Positions 9,532 through 18,057 of a stretch of 64,000 bases of DNA are shown piece by piece. The DNA comes from Flavobacteriales bacterium (GTDB taxonomy: Bacteria > Bacteroidota > Bacteroidia > Flavobacteriales_F > PHOS-HE28): NCBI GenBank assembly GCA_023957375.1, contig JAMLHB010000002.1:372001-436000 (forward strand), in the 5' to 3' direction. Within the stretch, counting starts at the first letter, position 1. Every line of letters starts with the position of its first letter. Made by a program: the position numbers and the translations under genes. Below the pieces are notes generated by a model. It had not been told where the DNA came from and did not search any database. It worked only from the letters and a program-made list of their open reading frames with translations.

Positions 9532-9565
9532 GCTTGCGCGTTTGAAAGAAGGGGAGCATGGCAAA

Positions 9566-9598
9566 TTTGGAATTGCCCCCCCCCCGCGCCCACCTTCG
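9566..9598 (+). promoter_or_regulatory. Promoter with a ten-C homopolymer in its spacer
   Basis: TTTG at 9566-9569 and CACCTTCG at 9591-9598 (near match to TAnnTTTG) are 21 bases apart. The spacer contains ten consecutive C residues (9576-9585). The ATG at 9604 begins 5 bases after the -7 element, so the mRNA would be leaderless or nearly so. Slippage in the C tract would alter promoter spacing. Confidence 0.45.
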
Positions 9599-9603
9599 CA
9601 GCA

Positions 9604-10485
9604 ATGCAAGGCAATCTGTTCCATCGGATAGTGCTGCTGAGCCTGCTGCCGGTCATGGCATTGGCCAGCACAAGGGCACAAATACCCAACGCAAGTTTTG
9701 AAAACTGGGTGGATCACAGCGGTTACATCGAGCCGGAAGGCTGGATCACTTACAACGACACGTACACGCCCCAGGGCTATTTCACCACGGTGGAACCCGG
9801 TTATCCCGGCGCGGCCGGCAATTCGTACGCTTGGATCCAATCGCGCACAACGCCTTCGGGCAGCACCATTCAAGGATGGATGTCCGCAGCCCCTGCCGGG
9901 CACGGAGAACCGGCGGGATTCCCGTACTCCGCACGGCCTGCTGAACTCACCGGCCAGTGGCAGTACGGCATCCAGCCGGGCGATACGGCGGAAGTGCTCG
10001 TTGCCCTGGGCTTGGTGGATGACCAAGGCAACTTGGACCCCGTGGCGCTGGGCACCTTGGAGGTAACCGGCCAGCAGAATGGCTGGACCACATTCACGGT
10101 ACCCTTGACCTACTACAGCGAAACGGTCCCTGATCGCGCTTTCATCATGTTTTCAGCCAGCAAGGATTTTGCGGCGCCGGTAGCGGGCAGCTTTCTGAAA
10201 GTGGATGATCTGGTATTTGCCGGATGGGCCGGCGTGGACGAACACGCCGTCATGCACAACCTTCTGCTCTATCCAACACCCACCACAGGCGCTTTGCACG
10301 TGCAGGGCAGCGCACCGATGAAACGAATTACCGTGCTGGATGCCGCCGGGCGGGCATTACTGGATAAGGGTATCCGGGGCGAAACCGCCCAGATCGATGT
10401 TCCCCTGCTTGCCCCCGGCGTGTATTTCCTGGCGGTGGAATGGGCCAGCGGGGAAAGACGCATTCAGCGCTTCCTGAAGTTGTGA
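9604..10485 (+). CDS. T9SS-sorted secreted protein, N-terminal carbohydrate-binding-like domain
   Basis: The 293-residue protein has a signal peptide up to about residue 22 and a mature start IPNASFENWVDHSGYIEPEGW. This N-terminal pattern (N.SFENW ... P.GW) is typical of secreted Bacteroidota proteins with a PCMD-like or jelly-roll carbohydrate-binding domain. The last ~75 residues are a type A T9SS sorting domain (LLLYPTPTTGALHV ... GVYFLAVEWASGERRIQRFLKL). It is transcribed alone, with the unusual poly-C promoter in front. No catalytic residues are recognised. The T9SS assignment is secure; ligand binding is an inference. Confidence 0.75.
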   Translation: MQGNLFHRIVLLSLLPVMALASTRAQIPNASFENWVDHSGYIEPEGWITYNDTYTPQGYFTTVEPGYPGAAGNSYAWIQSRTTPSGSTIQGWMSAAPAGHGEPAGFPYSARPAELTGQWQYGIQPGDTAEVLVALGLVDDQGNLDPVALGTLEVTGQQNGWTTFTVPLTYYSETVPDRAFIMFSASKDFAAPVAGSFLKVDDLVFAGWAGVDEHAVMHNLLLYPTPTTGALHVQGSAPMKRITVLDAAGRALLDKGIRGETAQIDVPLLAPGVYFLAVEWASGERRIQRFLKL

Positions 10486-10575
10486 CCGGTGCCGGGCCGC
10501 CACTCATTGCGCACTACGCCGTTCCGGGCTTAAACTCGCGGTATTAATACCACGTCGTCTTTCAAAATCGCCCGA

Positions 10576-10606
10576 TTGATTCATGGTTGCCGCAGGATTT
10601 CCTTTG
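10576..10606 (+). promoter_or_regulatory. Promoter upstream of the CotH gene
   Basis: TTG at 10576-10578, a 20-base spacer and TTCCTTTG at 10599-10606 fit the Bacteroidota consensus with one mismatch. A perfect 12-base palindrome GGTATTAATACC at 10540-10551 lies about 25 bases upstream of the TTG and could be an operator. Confidence 0.45.
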
Positions 10607-10669
10607 GAAGACCGCTGCGGAAGTTAGGGGGGGTGTGAATGACGAATTGATACTAACGGCAACGCACCC

Positions 10670-12754
10670 ATGCACGGCACCCGGATCTTCCAACCATTGG
10701 CGACCATTCTCCTGTTCACCCCATTCCTGGCCGGTGCACAAACCTTCACGGGTGCCGGGGCTGCGATACCGGACAATGGGAACACCCTGAACATACCCTT
10801 GGGCGTAACCGGATTGGCGGCGAATTTGGACGTGGCGAACTTCGGGTTGGAACAAGTGTGCGTGAGCATCACCCACAGCTGGTTGAGCGACCTCCACGTG
10901 AGCCTGGTGGCACCGGACGGCACGGTGGTGCTACTGGCCTCGGAACAAGGCGGCAACAGCGATCACTTCAGCAACACGTGCTTCCGGCAGGATGCCCCTG
11001 TTTCCATCATGCAGGGCGCCCCCCCCTATTCCGGCACGTTCCGTCCCCAAGGGGACCTGGGCTTCATCAACAACGGGCAGAACGGCAATGGGGAGTGGCA
11101 CTTGCGTGTGCTGGACACTTACCCGTTTTCCGACCAGGGCAGCGTGATCGCCTGGAGCATCACCTTCGGCAACAACCCCGCCGCGCCATTCGTCCTCACC
11201 TCCTCCAACCTGCCGATCGTGGTGATCAACACCAATGGGCAATCCATTCCGAACGACGTGAAGATCACCGCGCAGATGGGCATCGTGGACAATGGCACGG
11301 GAAGTGTAAACCATCCCTCCGATCCCTATACGGATTACGACGGCACGATCGGGATCGAGGTTCGCGGGAACAGTTCGGACGGCATGTCGCCAAAGAAGTC
11401 CTATAGCGTGGAACTTCGGGATGCCTTCGGACAGGACCTGGACGCACCCCTGCTGGGCATGCCCAGCGAAAGCGACTGGGTGCTGCTGGCCAACTACTTC
11501 GACAAGTCGTTGATGAACAACTCGCTGAGCTTCCACTTGGCGCGCGCCATGGGCCGCTATGCACCCCGCACGCGCGATGTGGAAGTGATCCTCAACGGCG
11601 AATACATCGGGGTGTACAACTTTGTGGAGCGGATCAAGCGCGGGCCCAACCGGGTGCCCATTGCCAAGCTGCAACCCGATGAGACCGTCGGCGACGACCT
11701 TACCGGCGGGTACATCCTCAGCGTGGACCGCTACGATGGGCCCGGAAGCGGATTCACCTCCCCCTACCCTCCCGCCGAGGACGGCGAGGGGCAAACCACT
11801 TTCTTCCAATATCGCTACCCCAAGCCGGACAACATCGCAGCGCAACAGCAGGTCTACATTCAAGCCTATGTGGACAGTTTTGAAACGGCGTTGGCGAGCC
11901 CCGGCTTCGCCGACCCTGCCACGGGCTACCGCGCTTTCGCCAACGACTCCTCATTCATCGACCTGTTGCTGCTCAACGAGATCAGCCGCAACGTGGACGG
12001 CTACCGGCTAAGCACCTATCTGTACAAGGACAAGTACAGCAACGGGGGCAAGCTGCACGCCGGCCCGGCTTGGGATTATGACATCGCCTGGGGCAATGCG
12101 AATTACTGCTCGGGTTCGGACCCGGCGGGTTGGGCGTACGACTTTGGCGATGTTTGCCCGATCGACGGCGAACAGGTGCCGTTCTGGTGGAAGCGTTTCC
12201 AGGAAGACAGCAACTTCGTGAACAGCGTGCGGTGCCGGTGGAATGAATTGCGGGGCAATGTGCTGTCCCCGGCCAACATAGCCGCCTACTGCGACTCCGT
12301 GGCCATCCTGCTCAGTGGGGCGCAGCAGCGCAATTTTTACCGTTGGCCCATCCTGGGCATACCCGTGTGGCCAAACCCCATGCCCGTGCCCACCACCTAT
12401 GCCGGGGAAGTGCAGGAACTCAAGGACTTTATGAACGCCCGCTGGGCCTGGTTGGATGCCAATCTGCCCGGCACCTGCGGTGTCAGCACCGGCATGGCCA
12501 CCACCACGCCCACCATGGCCGCCCCCTACCCCAATCCCTTCAGCCGGGAGGTGCACTTCCGAACGGCCACGGACGAGCCGGTGATGGTTGGAGTGCTTGA
12601 TGCGTTGGGCCGCACCGTGCATGCAGCGGGGCCATTCAGCGGGCGGGGTGTTGCACACAGACTGGAAATGCCGGCGGATCTTGCTCCGGGAACCTATCTG
12701 TTCCGGGCCACCGGCAGTTCCGGTACCCGCTCCACGTTCCGCCTGCAGCACTGA
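10670..12754 (+). CDS. P-domain / CotH kinase-family protein with T9SS sorting domain
   Basis: The 694-residue secreted protein has, in order: a signal peptide; a proprotein-convertase P domain (about residues 25-165: SITHSWLSDLHVSLVAPDG, NGEWHLRVLDTYPFSDQG); a CotH domain (about 185-560); and a type A T9SS sorting domain (from about 620, YPNPFSREVHF). The CotH part shows IEVRGNSSDGMSPKKSYSVE, SDWVLLANYFDKSLMNNSLS and the catalytic-type motif GPAWDYDIAWGN. CotH proteins are atypical secreted protein kinases known from Bacillus spore coats; many Bacteroidota carry T9SS-secreted versions of unknown substrate. A P domain on the N-terminal side is less usual, since P domains commonly follow protease domains. 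The gene converges on the desaturase gene with 16 bases between them. Confidence 0.88.
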   Translation: MHGTRIFQPLATILLFTPFLAGAQTFTGAGAAIPDNGNTLNIPLGVTGLAANLDVANFGLEQVCVSITHSWLSDLHVSLVAPDGTVVLLASEQGGNSDHFSNTCFRQDAPVSIMQGAPPYSGTFRPQGDLGFINNGQNGNGEWHLRVLDTYPFSDQGSVIAWSITFGNNPAAPFVLTSSNLPIVVINTNGQSIPNDVKITAQMGIVDNGTGSVNHPSDPYTDYDGTIGIEVRGNSSDGMSPKKSYSVELRDAFGQDLDAPLLGMPSESDWVLLANYFDKSLMNNSLSFHLARAMGRYAPRTRDVEVILNGEYIGVYNFVERIKRGPNRVPIAKLQPDETVGDDLTGGYILSVDRYDGPGSGFTSPYPPAEDGEGQTTFFQYRYPKPDNIAAQQQVYIQAYVDSFETALASPGFADPATGYRAFANDSSFIDLLLLNEISRNVDGYRLSTYLYKDKYSNGGKLHAGPAWDYDIAWGNANYCSGSDPAGWAYDFGDVCPIDGEQVPFWWKRFQEDSNFVNSVRCRWNELRGNVLSPANIAAYCDSVAILLSGAQQRNFYRWPILGIPVWPNPMPVPTTYAGEVQELKDFMNARWAWLDANLPGTCGVSTGMATTTPTMAAPYPNPFSREVHFRTATDEPVMVGVLDALGRTVHAAGPFSGRGVAHRLEMPADLAPGTYLFRATGSSGTRSTFRLQH

Positions 12755-12770
12755 CCGGGGCGCGTGCCCT

Positions 12771-13847
12771 TCAGCTTGCCAACCCCATGCGCCGCAAGTG
12801 CAGCAAGTGGCTGCGCAGCGCGCTGCGCATGGAGGGAAACTCGCGGTATTTCACATTGAACTCCGCACACACCTGCTTGAGCCGCTTGTTCAGTTCCGGG
12901 TAGTGGATGTGGCTGATCTTGGGGAACAAGTGGTGTTCCACCTGGAAATTCAACCCGCCGAAGAGCCAGTTCCACACCTTGTTGTGCGTGGCGAAGTTCA
13001 CCGTGGTGTTCACCTGGTGCACGGCCCACTCGCACTCCACCGTACCCGGGCCTGTGGTGGCATCCACGAAATCAATGTCCTCCACCACGTGGGCCAACTG
13101 GAACACCACGGCAATGAACAGGCCGGTAACAAAGACCATCACCCCGTAGCCCACTAGCGTGGGCACCACCCCGGCGAAAAACATGGGCAGCACCAGGAAA
13201 ACCGCCGTGTAACCCAGCTTGGTGGCCCAGAACACCACGTGGTCCCGCAGGCCCATGGGCTTCATGCGGGTGTTGTCGGAGATCTTGCCGGTGAAGTACT
13301 TCCGCAGGTCGTTGTAATAGATCCAGAACAGGTAGGTGAGCCCGTACAGCAACAGGCCGTAGATGTGCTGGAAGCGGTGGAACCAATAGCGCTTCTGCCC
13401 GGGGTGGACCCTGACGAACGGCCGGATGTCGATGTCGTCGTCCATACCTTCCACATTGGTGAAGGTGTGGTGGTTCTCATTGTGCTTCATCTTCCAGAAC
13501 TTCACGCTGCCGCCCAGCACGTTGAGGCAGGAGCCCATGAGCTCGTTCACCCATTTGCGGCTGCTGTAGCTGCCATGCGCCCCATCGTGCATCACGTTGA
13601 ACCCGATGCTGGCCAACACCAGGCCCAGCAGGGCGCACAAGCCCAATGCCAGCCACGTGTTCGCCGGCGTGAAGAAGACCAGCACCACGTACAGGACCAC
13701 CATGGCGGAAAGCAGGATGGCGGTTTTGCGGTACAGCCTACCGTCTCCGGTTTTTTTCAGTTGGTTTTCCTTGAAGTAGGCCTCGGTCACGGCCCTCATC
13801 CGTTGGAAGAACACGGGCGGTGTTTGGGCGAAATAGGCTTGTGCCAT
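12771..13847 (-). CDS. Membrane fatty-acid desaturase (acyl-CoA/front-end type)
   Basis: The 358-residue integral membrane desaturase introduces a double bond into acyl chains using a di-iron centre. All three histidine boxes are present: HDGAH (87-91), HNENHH (122-127) and QVEHH (302-306). The Q in the third box marks the linoleoyl-CoA/front-end desaturase subfamily, but there is no fused cytochrome b5 domain. Four to six membrane helices surround the boxes. The start at 13847 is chosen because an in-frame upstream ATG (14063) would lie inside the divergent regulatory region and past the promoter. A perfect -7 element TACATTTG lies 28 bases upstream. Adaptation of membrane fluidity is a reasonable role, and fits the divergent cold-shock-like RNA-binding protein. 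Confidence 0.92.
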   Translation of the reverse strand: MAQAYFAQTPPVFFQRMRAVTEAYFKENQLKKTGDGRLYRKTAILLSAMVVLYVVLVFFTPANTWLALGLCALLGLVLASIGFNVMHDGAHGSYSSRKWVNELMGSCLNVLGGSVKFWKMKHNENHHTFTNVEGMDDDIDIRPFVRVHPGQKRYWFHRFQHIYGLLLYGLTYLFWIYYNDLRKYFTGKISDNTRMKPMGLRDHVVFWATKLGYTAVFLVLPMFFAGVVPTLVGYGVMVFVTGLFIAVVFQLAHVVEDIDFVDATTGPGTVECEWAVHQVNTTVNFATHNKVWNWLFGGLNFQVEHHLFPKISHIHYPELNKRLKQVCAEFNVKYREFPSMRSALRSHLLHLRRMGLAS

Positions 13848-13875
13848 GGCATTGGTGCGGTTATCGGGCAAGGCG

Positions 13876-13883
13876 CAAATGTA
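13876..13883 (-). promoter_or_regulatory. -7 promoter element of the desaturase gene
   Basis: Read on the minus strand this is TACATTTG, a perfect match to the Bacteroidota TAnnTTTG element. The desaturase ATG (13847) begins 28 bases downstream. Confidence 0.6.
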
Positions 13884-13968
13884 CCGGCGGGCCGGTCCGG
13901 GCCACCTTTTCGGGCGGAGTTCCCGCCCCGTGCCCCCCGGGGGGGGCAGAAAAAAAAACAGGGACTGG

Positions 13969-13998
13969 TTGCACGTATTGGGGATCCCACTACTTTCG
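13969..13998 (+). promoter_or_regulatory. Promoter of the RNA-binding protein gene
   Basis: TTG at 13969-13971, a 19-base spacer and TACTTTCG at 13991-13998 (one mismatch to TAnnTTTG) form a good Bacteroidota promoter. The leader before the ATG at 14076 is about 70 bases, unusually long for this window. A GC palindrome (TGCCCCCC/GGGGGGCA, 13931-13948) followed by an A9 tract lies just upstream and may act as an UP-like or structural element. Confidence 0.55.
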
Positions 13999-14075
13999 CC
14001 CCGCTTAAAGCCAACCGTTCTTTGGCGAGAACCCGGGCTGAGGGCCAAACTCAAATCACTCACTCAGTTGAACTC

Positions 14076-14435
14076 ATGAACATTTACGTCGCCAACATTG
14101 CGTACTCCGCAAAGGACCAGGACCTCCGCGAGCTTTTCGAAGCATACGGTGAAGTGACCTCGGCCAAGATCATCATGGACAAGGCCACCAACCGCAGCCG
14201 TGGCTTCGGTTTCGTGGAAATGTCCGACGATAACAGCGGACGCGCTGCCATCGAAGGCACCAACGGAAGCAGCTTCCACGGTCGTGACCTGGTGGTGAAC
14301 GAGGCCCGCCCGCGCACCGAGAACTCGGGCTTCCGCGGCGGCAACGACCGCGGCGGTTACCGTGAGCGCAGCGACCGCGGTGATCGCGGTGGCTACCGCG
14401 AGCGCAGCGAGCGCGGCTACCAGGACGATCATTGA
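14076..14435 (+). CDS. RRM-domain RNA-binding protein with RGG-like tail
   Basis: The 119-residue protein has a single RNA-recognition motif: RNP2 is IYVANI (3-8) and RNP1 is RGFGFVEM (42-49). An Arg/Gly-rich tail follows (FRGGNDRGGYRERS repeated, about 85-115). Small RRM proteins of this kind occur in cyanobacteria and Bacteroidota, where they are often cold- or stress-responsive RNA chaperones. The start is at MNIYVANI because the RRM fold begins there. It has its own promoter, a long leader that could allow post-transcriptional control, and a strong terminator, so it is monocistronic. It is divergent from the desaturase, another typical cold-response gene. The specific RNA targets are unknown. 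Confidence 0.93.
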   Translation: MNIYVANIAYSAKDQDLRELFEAYGEVTSAKIIMDKATNRSRGFGFVEMSDDNSGRAAIEGTNGSSFHGRDLVVNEARPRTENSGFRGGNDRGGYRERSDRGDRGGYRERSERGYQDDH

Positions 14436-14458
14436 TCAGCCCCTGTTGGCATTTGGAG

Positions 14459-14488
14459 GCCCCCCGGAGAAATCCCCGGGGGGCTTTT
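14459..14488 (+). terminator. Rho-independent terminator of the RNA-binding protein gene
   Basis: GCCCCCCGG (14459-14467) pairs with CCGGGGGGC (14476-14484) around an 8-base loop and is followed by TTTT. Confidence 0.88.
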
Positions 14489-14577
14489 CATTGCCGTCCT
14501 GTTCGCACCCCGGCCAAATAGTCGGGCTAAAAAAGGCAAAAACATCGCATCTGCCGGGCTGTCCGCAACGGCGCCGG

Positions 14578-14585
14578 TACCTTTG
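14578..14585 (+). promoter_or_regulatory. -7 promoter element 8 bases before the TonB-type receptor ATG
   Basis: TACCTTTG is a perfect match to TAnnTTTG. The ATG is at 14594, so the predicted transcript has almost no leader. No clear TTG is seen at the -33 distance. Confidence 0.5.
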
Positions 14586-14593
14586 GGGCCATC

Positions 14594-17083
14594 ATGCCAA
14601 AACACCTTGTTCTGCTGTTTTTGGGCCTGATGGGATTCAACCCTTTGCCCGCCCAGCGCGGACCGGGCGGCATGCAGCCCACAGGCCAGGCCTACGGACG
14701 CCTGATGGACAGCAACCGCAAGCCGGTGCCCTTTGCCAGCATCAGCATCCTGCGGGGCGATAGCGTGGTAGGCGGCGTGCTGGTACAGGAGAACGGCGAC
14801 TTCAACATACCCCGGTTGCCGTTGGGCAAATTGCGGCTGCGGGCCGTGGCGATGGGCTATTCACCCCTGGACACCAGCTTTACCCTGTCGGCGCAACAGC
14901 CCGCGCGCGATCTTGGCAACCTGCGCTTGGCCACCGATGCGGTGGTGCTGCAAGCAGCCGAGATCACCAAGGAGCGCGCCACCCAGGTACTTCAGGTGGA
15001 CCGCCGGGTGTACAACGTGGAGAAGGACATCAGTGCGGCAGGAGGGGATGCCACCGACGTGATGAGGCGCATCCCCGGCCTGAGCGTGGATGCCGACGGC
15101 AACGTGGAGATGCGCGGCAAGAGCCCGCGCGTGTTCGTGGACGGGCGGCCCAGCACCCTCACCCTGGAGCAGATCCCGGCGGCGGACATCGAACGCGTGG
15201 AGGTGATCACCAACCCCAGCGTGATCTTCGACGCCGATGCCACGGGCGGCATCGTGAACGTGGTGTTGAAGAAATCCTTGCGACCGGGGTTCAGCGGACA
15301 GCTGCAAGCGGGCATAGGCACCGATGAACGGTACAATGCCAACGGCAACTTCCAGCTTCGCCAAGGACGCAATGCCTTCAACATCGGGCTGGGCTTGGGG
15401 CACGGCGCCTCGCCGGGCCGGAGCTACAGCCGCCGCACCGACCTGGCCGACGACTTGCCCACGGGTTACTTCAACCAGGACGCCACACAGGTGAACAATC
15501 GCATGCGCTACAACGCGCGCATCGGTTGGGACCACAACTTGAGCGTGCGCAACACACTTAGCCTGATGCAAAGCATGTCCATGGGGGAGCGCGGCGGCAC
15601 CGAGGACCAGGAATACACCAGCCGGGACGGTGCGCACCTGCTCAACGGTTGGGGCACCCAGCGCAACGCCACGGAAGGGAAGTTCTCCAACTATACCTCC
15701 CGCGCCGGGTTCAAGCGCAGCACCCTGAAGCCAGGCAAGGAATGGAGCACCGACCTCACCGTGAACTTCAGCGACCGCACTTCGCCCTCCAGCACTGAAC
15801 AACACAATTTTGGCAGCGGGGCAGCCGTGGCATACAGCCTGCAGAACCGTGATTCCCAAGTGAAGGAACAGGAATGGACCTGGCAGTTCGACGTGGCCGA
15901 CGCCTACGCGGACAACCGCAAGCTTGAATGGGGGTTCAAGGCCAACCTGGACCAACAGCGATCCACCATGGACGTCACCTTCGGCAACGATACCATCGCC
16001 GGGCTGCTGCGCGACACGTCGTTGAGCAATGCGTACCTGATCCGCACCTTGGTGAATGCCGCATACGTGAACTGGACCACGAAGCTCAACGCGCACTGGT
16101 CGATGCAGGCGGGCCTGCGGTTGGAGCAGAACGGCATGACCGCCGAACGGACCGACCTGCAGCAATCCTTCAGCTACAATTACCCCAGCGGGTTGAACGA
16201 CCTGGGGCGCATCCTCTTCCCCGGGGTGTACCTGAGCCACAAGTGGGATGCTGAGGAAGGCCGCTTGCAGCGCGAACTGCAGGTAAACGTATCGCGCAAG
16301 GTAAACCGGCCCAACCATTGGCAAATGATGCCCTACCTGATGCCGGTGGATGCGCGCAGCTACCGGATGGGGAATCCCACGTTGAGGCCCGAGATGAGCA
16401 CCATCCTGGAGGTGAACCACCTGCTGCCATTGGGTGAAAAGGGGAACTGGCTCTCCTCGGTGTACGCCCGCTTCACCACGGACGTGATCACCAGCTACAA
16501 CCTGCCGATGGCCAATGACCCCAATATCTTGTTGGCCAGCTATGTGAACGGTGACGGCAACCAAGGCTACGGCTGGGAGAACACCATCAAGCTCACCGTG
16601 TGGGAGGGCCTTGAGGCAACGCTGAACGGCAATGTGCAATGGGTGCAGATCGGCCTGAGCCAGGGTGGCAGGTCGTTCAACAACACCGGGGTGAACTTCG
16701 ACGGCAAGATCAATCTCTCCCAGAAGCTGCCCAAGGGCTTCACCGTGCAAGTGAACAGCGATTACGACAGTCCCCGTGTGATCCCCCAGGGGCACACGCT
16801 GGAGCGCTATTCGTTGGACATCTCCGCCCGCAAGGAGTTCGGCAAGAACCTCTCCGTCACGGCCAGCGCCGACAATCTGCTGGATTCACGCGGCTGGGGA
16901 TCTTACTACGACACGCCCACCTTCGTGCAGGAGAGCTTCCGCACGTGGGGCACCCGGTCGTTCCGGATCACGGCCTCCTGGCGGTTCGGCAAGCAGGATA
17001 CGCAGCTGTTCAAGCGCAAGGCCAGCCCCGGCGAACGCCGTGTGCCCGGCACCGGCGGGGGTGACGAGGGCGGCGGCGAGTGA
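14594..17083 (+). CDS. TonB-dependent receptor-type outer-membrane protein
   Basis: The 829-residue outer-membrane transporter has a signal peptide (to about residue 22), then a carboxypeptidase-regulatory-like domain (GRLMDSNRKPVPFASISIL, about 35-115). A TonB plug domain follows (VMRRIPGLSVDADGNVEMRG, PRVFVDGRPST, IERVEVITNPS, ATGGIVNVVLKK), and a long OMP_b-brl_3-type beta-barrel ends the protein with RITASWRFG and a short Arg/Gly-rich tail. Receptors of this subgroup lack the close SusC features, and no SusD is nearby. Their substrate is usually metal chelates or small organics, and is unknown here. It is a single gene between the RNA-binding protein and a convergent HmuY-like lipoprotein gene only 5 bases away. 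Confidence 0.9.
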   Translation: MPKHLVLLFLGLMGFNPLPAQRGPGGMQPTGQAYGRLMDSNRKPVPFASISILRGDSVVGGVLVQENGDFNIPRLPLGKLRLRAVAMGYSPLDTSFTLSAQQPARDLGNLRLATDAVVLQAAEITKERATQVLQVDRRVYNVEKDISAAGGDATDVMRRIPGLSVDADGNVEMRGKSPRVFVDGRPSTLTLEQIPAADIERVEVITNPSVIFDADATGGIVNVVLKKSLRPGFSGQLQAGIGTDERYNANGNFQLRQGRNAFNIGLGLGHGASPGRSYSRRTDLADDLPTGYFNQDATQVNNRMRYNARIGWDHNLSVRNTLSLMQSMSMGERGGTEDQEYTSRDGAHLLNGWGTQRNATEGKFSNYTSRAGFKRSTLKPGKEWSTDLTVNFSDRTSPSSTEQHNFGSGAAVAYSLQNRDSQVKEQEWTWQFDVADAYADNRKLEWGFKANLDQQRSTMDVTFGNDTIAGLLRDTSLSNAYLIRTLVNAAYVNWTTKLNAHWSMQAGLRLEQNGMTAERTDLQQSFSYNYPSGLNDLGRILFPGVYLSHKWDAEEGRLQRELQVNVSRKVNRPNHWQMMPYLMPVDARSYRMGNPTLRPEMSTILEVNHLLPLGEKGNWLSSVYARFTTDVITSYNLPMANDPNILLASYVNGDGNQGYGWENTIKLTVWEGLEATLNGNVQWVQIGLSQGGRSFNNTGVNFDGKINLSQKLPKGFTVQVNSDYDSPRVIPQGHTLERYSLDISARKEFGKNLSVTASADNLLDSRGWGSYYDTPTFVQESFRTWGTRSFRITASWRFGKQDTQLFKRKASPGERRVPGTGGGDEGGGE

Positions 17084-17088
17084 ACCGG

Positions 17089-18057
17089 CTACAACGGTAC
17101 CACCTCGAACGTCGGCGAGCCCCGCAGGCCCTGGTCGTCGTAGTAGTCCACGAAGTGGAGCTTGAAGAAGTAGCCCTCGCGGTCCTGCACGATGTAGACC
17201 TTGTTGCTGTACACTTCGTACAGGCCGCTATCGAAGGAGTATTCCTTCCAATCGTAGCCAATGGCATCCTGATCGGTGGTGAAGGGGTGGGCCAGTGTAT
17301 CGGCCAGAGTGACCTCGTTGAAGTTGCCTGTGAGCTTGGCTACGCGTACTCCGCTGAAGCCGTTCACGGCGCCGGTTACCAGGTAGGCCTGGTAAGGGTC
17401 GGGCGGGCGGAATTGCTCGGTGTACTGGCTGAACACCATGTCGTACGTGCCCAACGGCGGAGCAATCTGCACTGTACCGCCCGCTTGCAGACTGAAGTGC
17501 ACATAGGCCCTTGCCGCATCTTTTTGCACCGTGAACACGTGCTCGTCCGTGCCACCCAAGTTCGCCGTGCGGAACTGGAAGTTGTCGGCATCCACGCTGG
17601 TGAACTGCACCTTGCGCAGGCCCATGGGCTGGCCGCTGATGTCGTAGCCCATGTCCAAAACAAAGATGGGGTTGCCCTGGCGCCAATCGCCGAAGGCCAA
17701 GCTGTCCGTGCTCCCGTTGGGCAGGTCGATCTTCCAGGTGTTGCCGAAGCCGTTGGAATCGGCGGCCTGCTCCCAGGGAACGTTGCTGTGGTGCGCACGC
17801 ATCAGGCGTGCATAGTTCAGCCGCACCTGCCAGCCTCCGTCGCCGCATTCGAAGGCGAGGTCCCAGTCCATTTTGCTGTTCATGGCCACCACGCTGTACG
17901 TGCCCAGGTCGAACCACAGCTGGCGGTCGTAGCCGGGGCCAACGGGTGCCACGCACTCCACGGCACCGCCGCGTGCGTGTTTGGGCACCGGCAACTCTTC
18001 TTTCATGCATCCGCCCAATGCAATAGCTGCTACCCCCATGGCATGGATCGCCTTCAT
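17089..18057 (-). CDS. HmuY-like lipoprotein
   Basis: The 322-residue lipoprotein has a signal peptide with lipobox ALGGC (Cys17). The mature part contains repeated beta-rich HmuY-type segments (WDLAFECGDGGWQVRLNYA, DMGYDISGQPMGLRKVQFT, FFKLHFVDYYDDQGLRGSPTFE). The HmuY family contains haem-binding lipoproteins of Porphyromonas and related but uncharacterised homologs. The ATG overlaps the stop of the TonB receptor upstream (ATGA), so the two are translationally coupled. The start at 18057 is chosen over upstream in-frame ATGs because the signal peptide begins there. Haem as ligand is an inference from family and context; the classical haem-coordinating His residues of HmuY cannot be assigned by eye. 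Confidence 0.8.
   Translation of the reverse strand: MKAIHAMGVAAIALGGCMKEELPVPKHARGGAVECVAPVGPGYDRQLWFDLGTYSVVAMNSKMDWDLAFECGDGGWQVRLNYARLMRAHHSNVPWEQAADSNGFGNTWKIDLPNGSTDSLAFGDWRQGNPIFVLDMGYDISGQPMGLRKVQFTSVDADNFQFRTANLGGTDEHVFTVQKDAARAYVHFSLQAGGTVQIAPPLGTYDMVFSQYTEQFRPPDPYQAYLVTGAVNGFSGVRVAKLTGNFNEVTLADTLAHPFTTDQDAIGYDWKEYSFDSGLYEVYSNKVYIVQDREGYFFKLHFVDYYDDQGLRGSPTFEVVPL

Noticed and set aside
13931-13957. GC palindrome plus A tract as a terminator
   Set aside because: The A tract follows the hairpin on the plus strand, where no gene ends. On the minus strand the T tract precedes the hairpin, so neither direction gives a terminator.
14861-16795. 644-codon open frame antisense to the TonB-type receptor gene
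   Set aside because: High-GC shadow: no homology-like motifs, Val/His/Gly-rich composition, and the sense strand has a full receptor.
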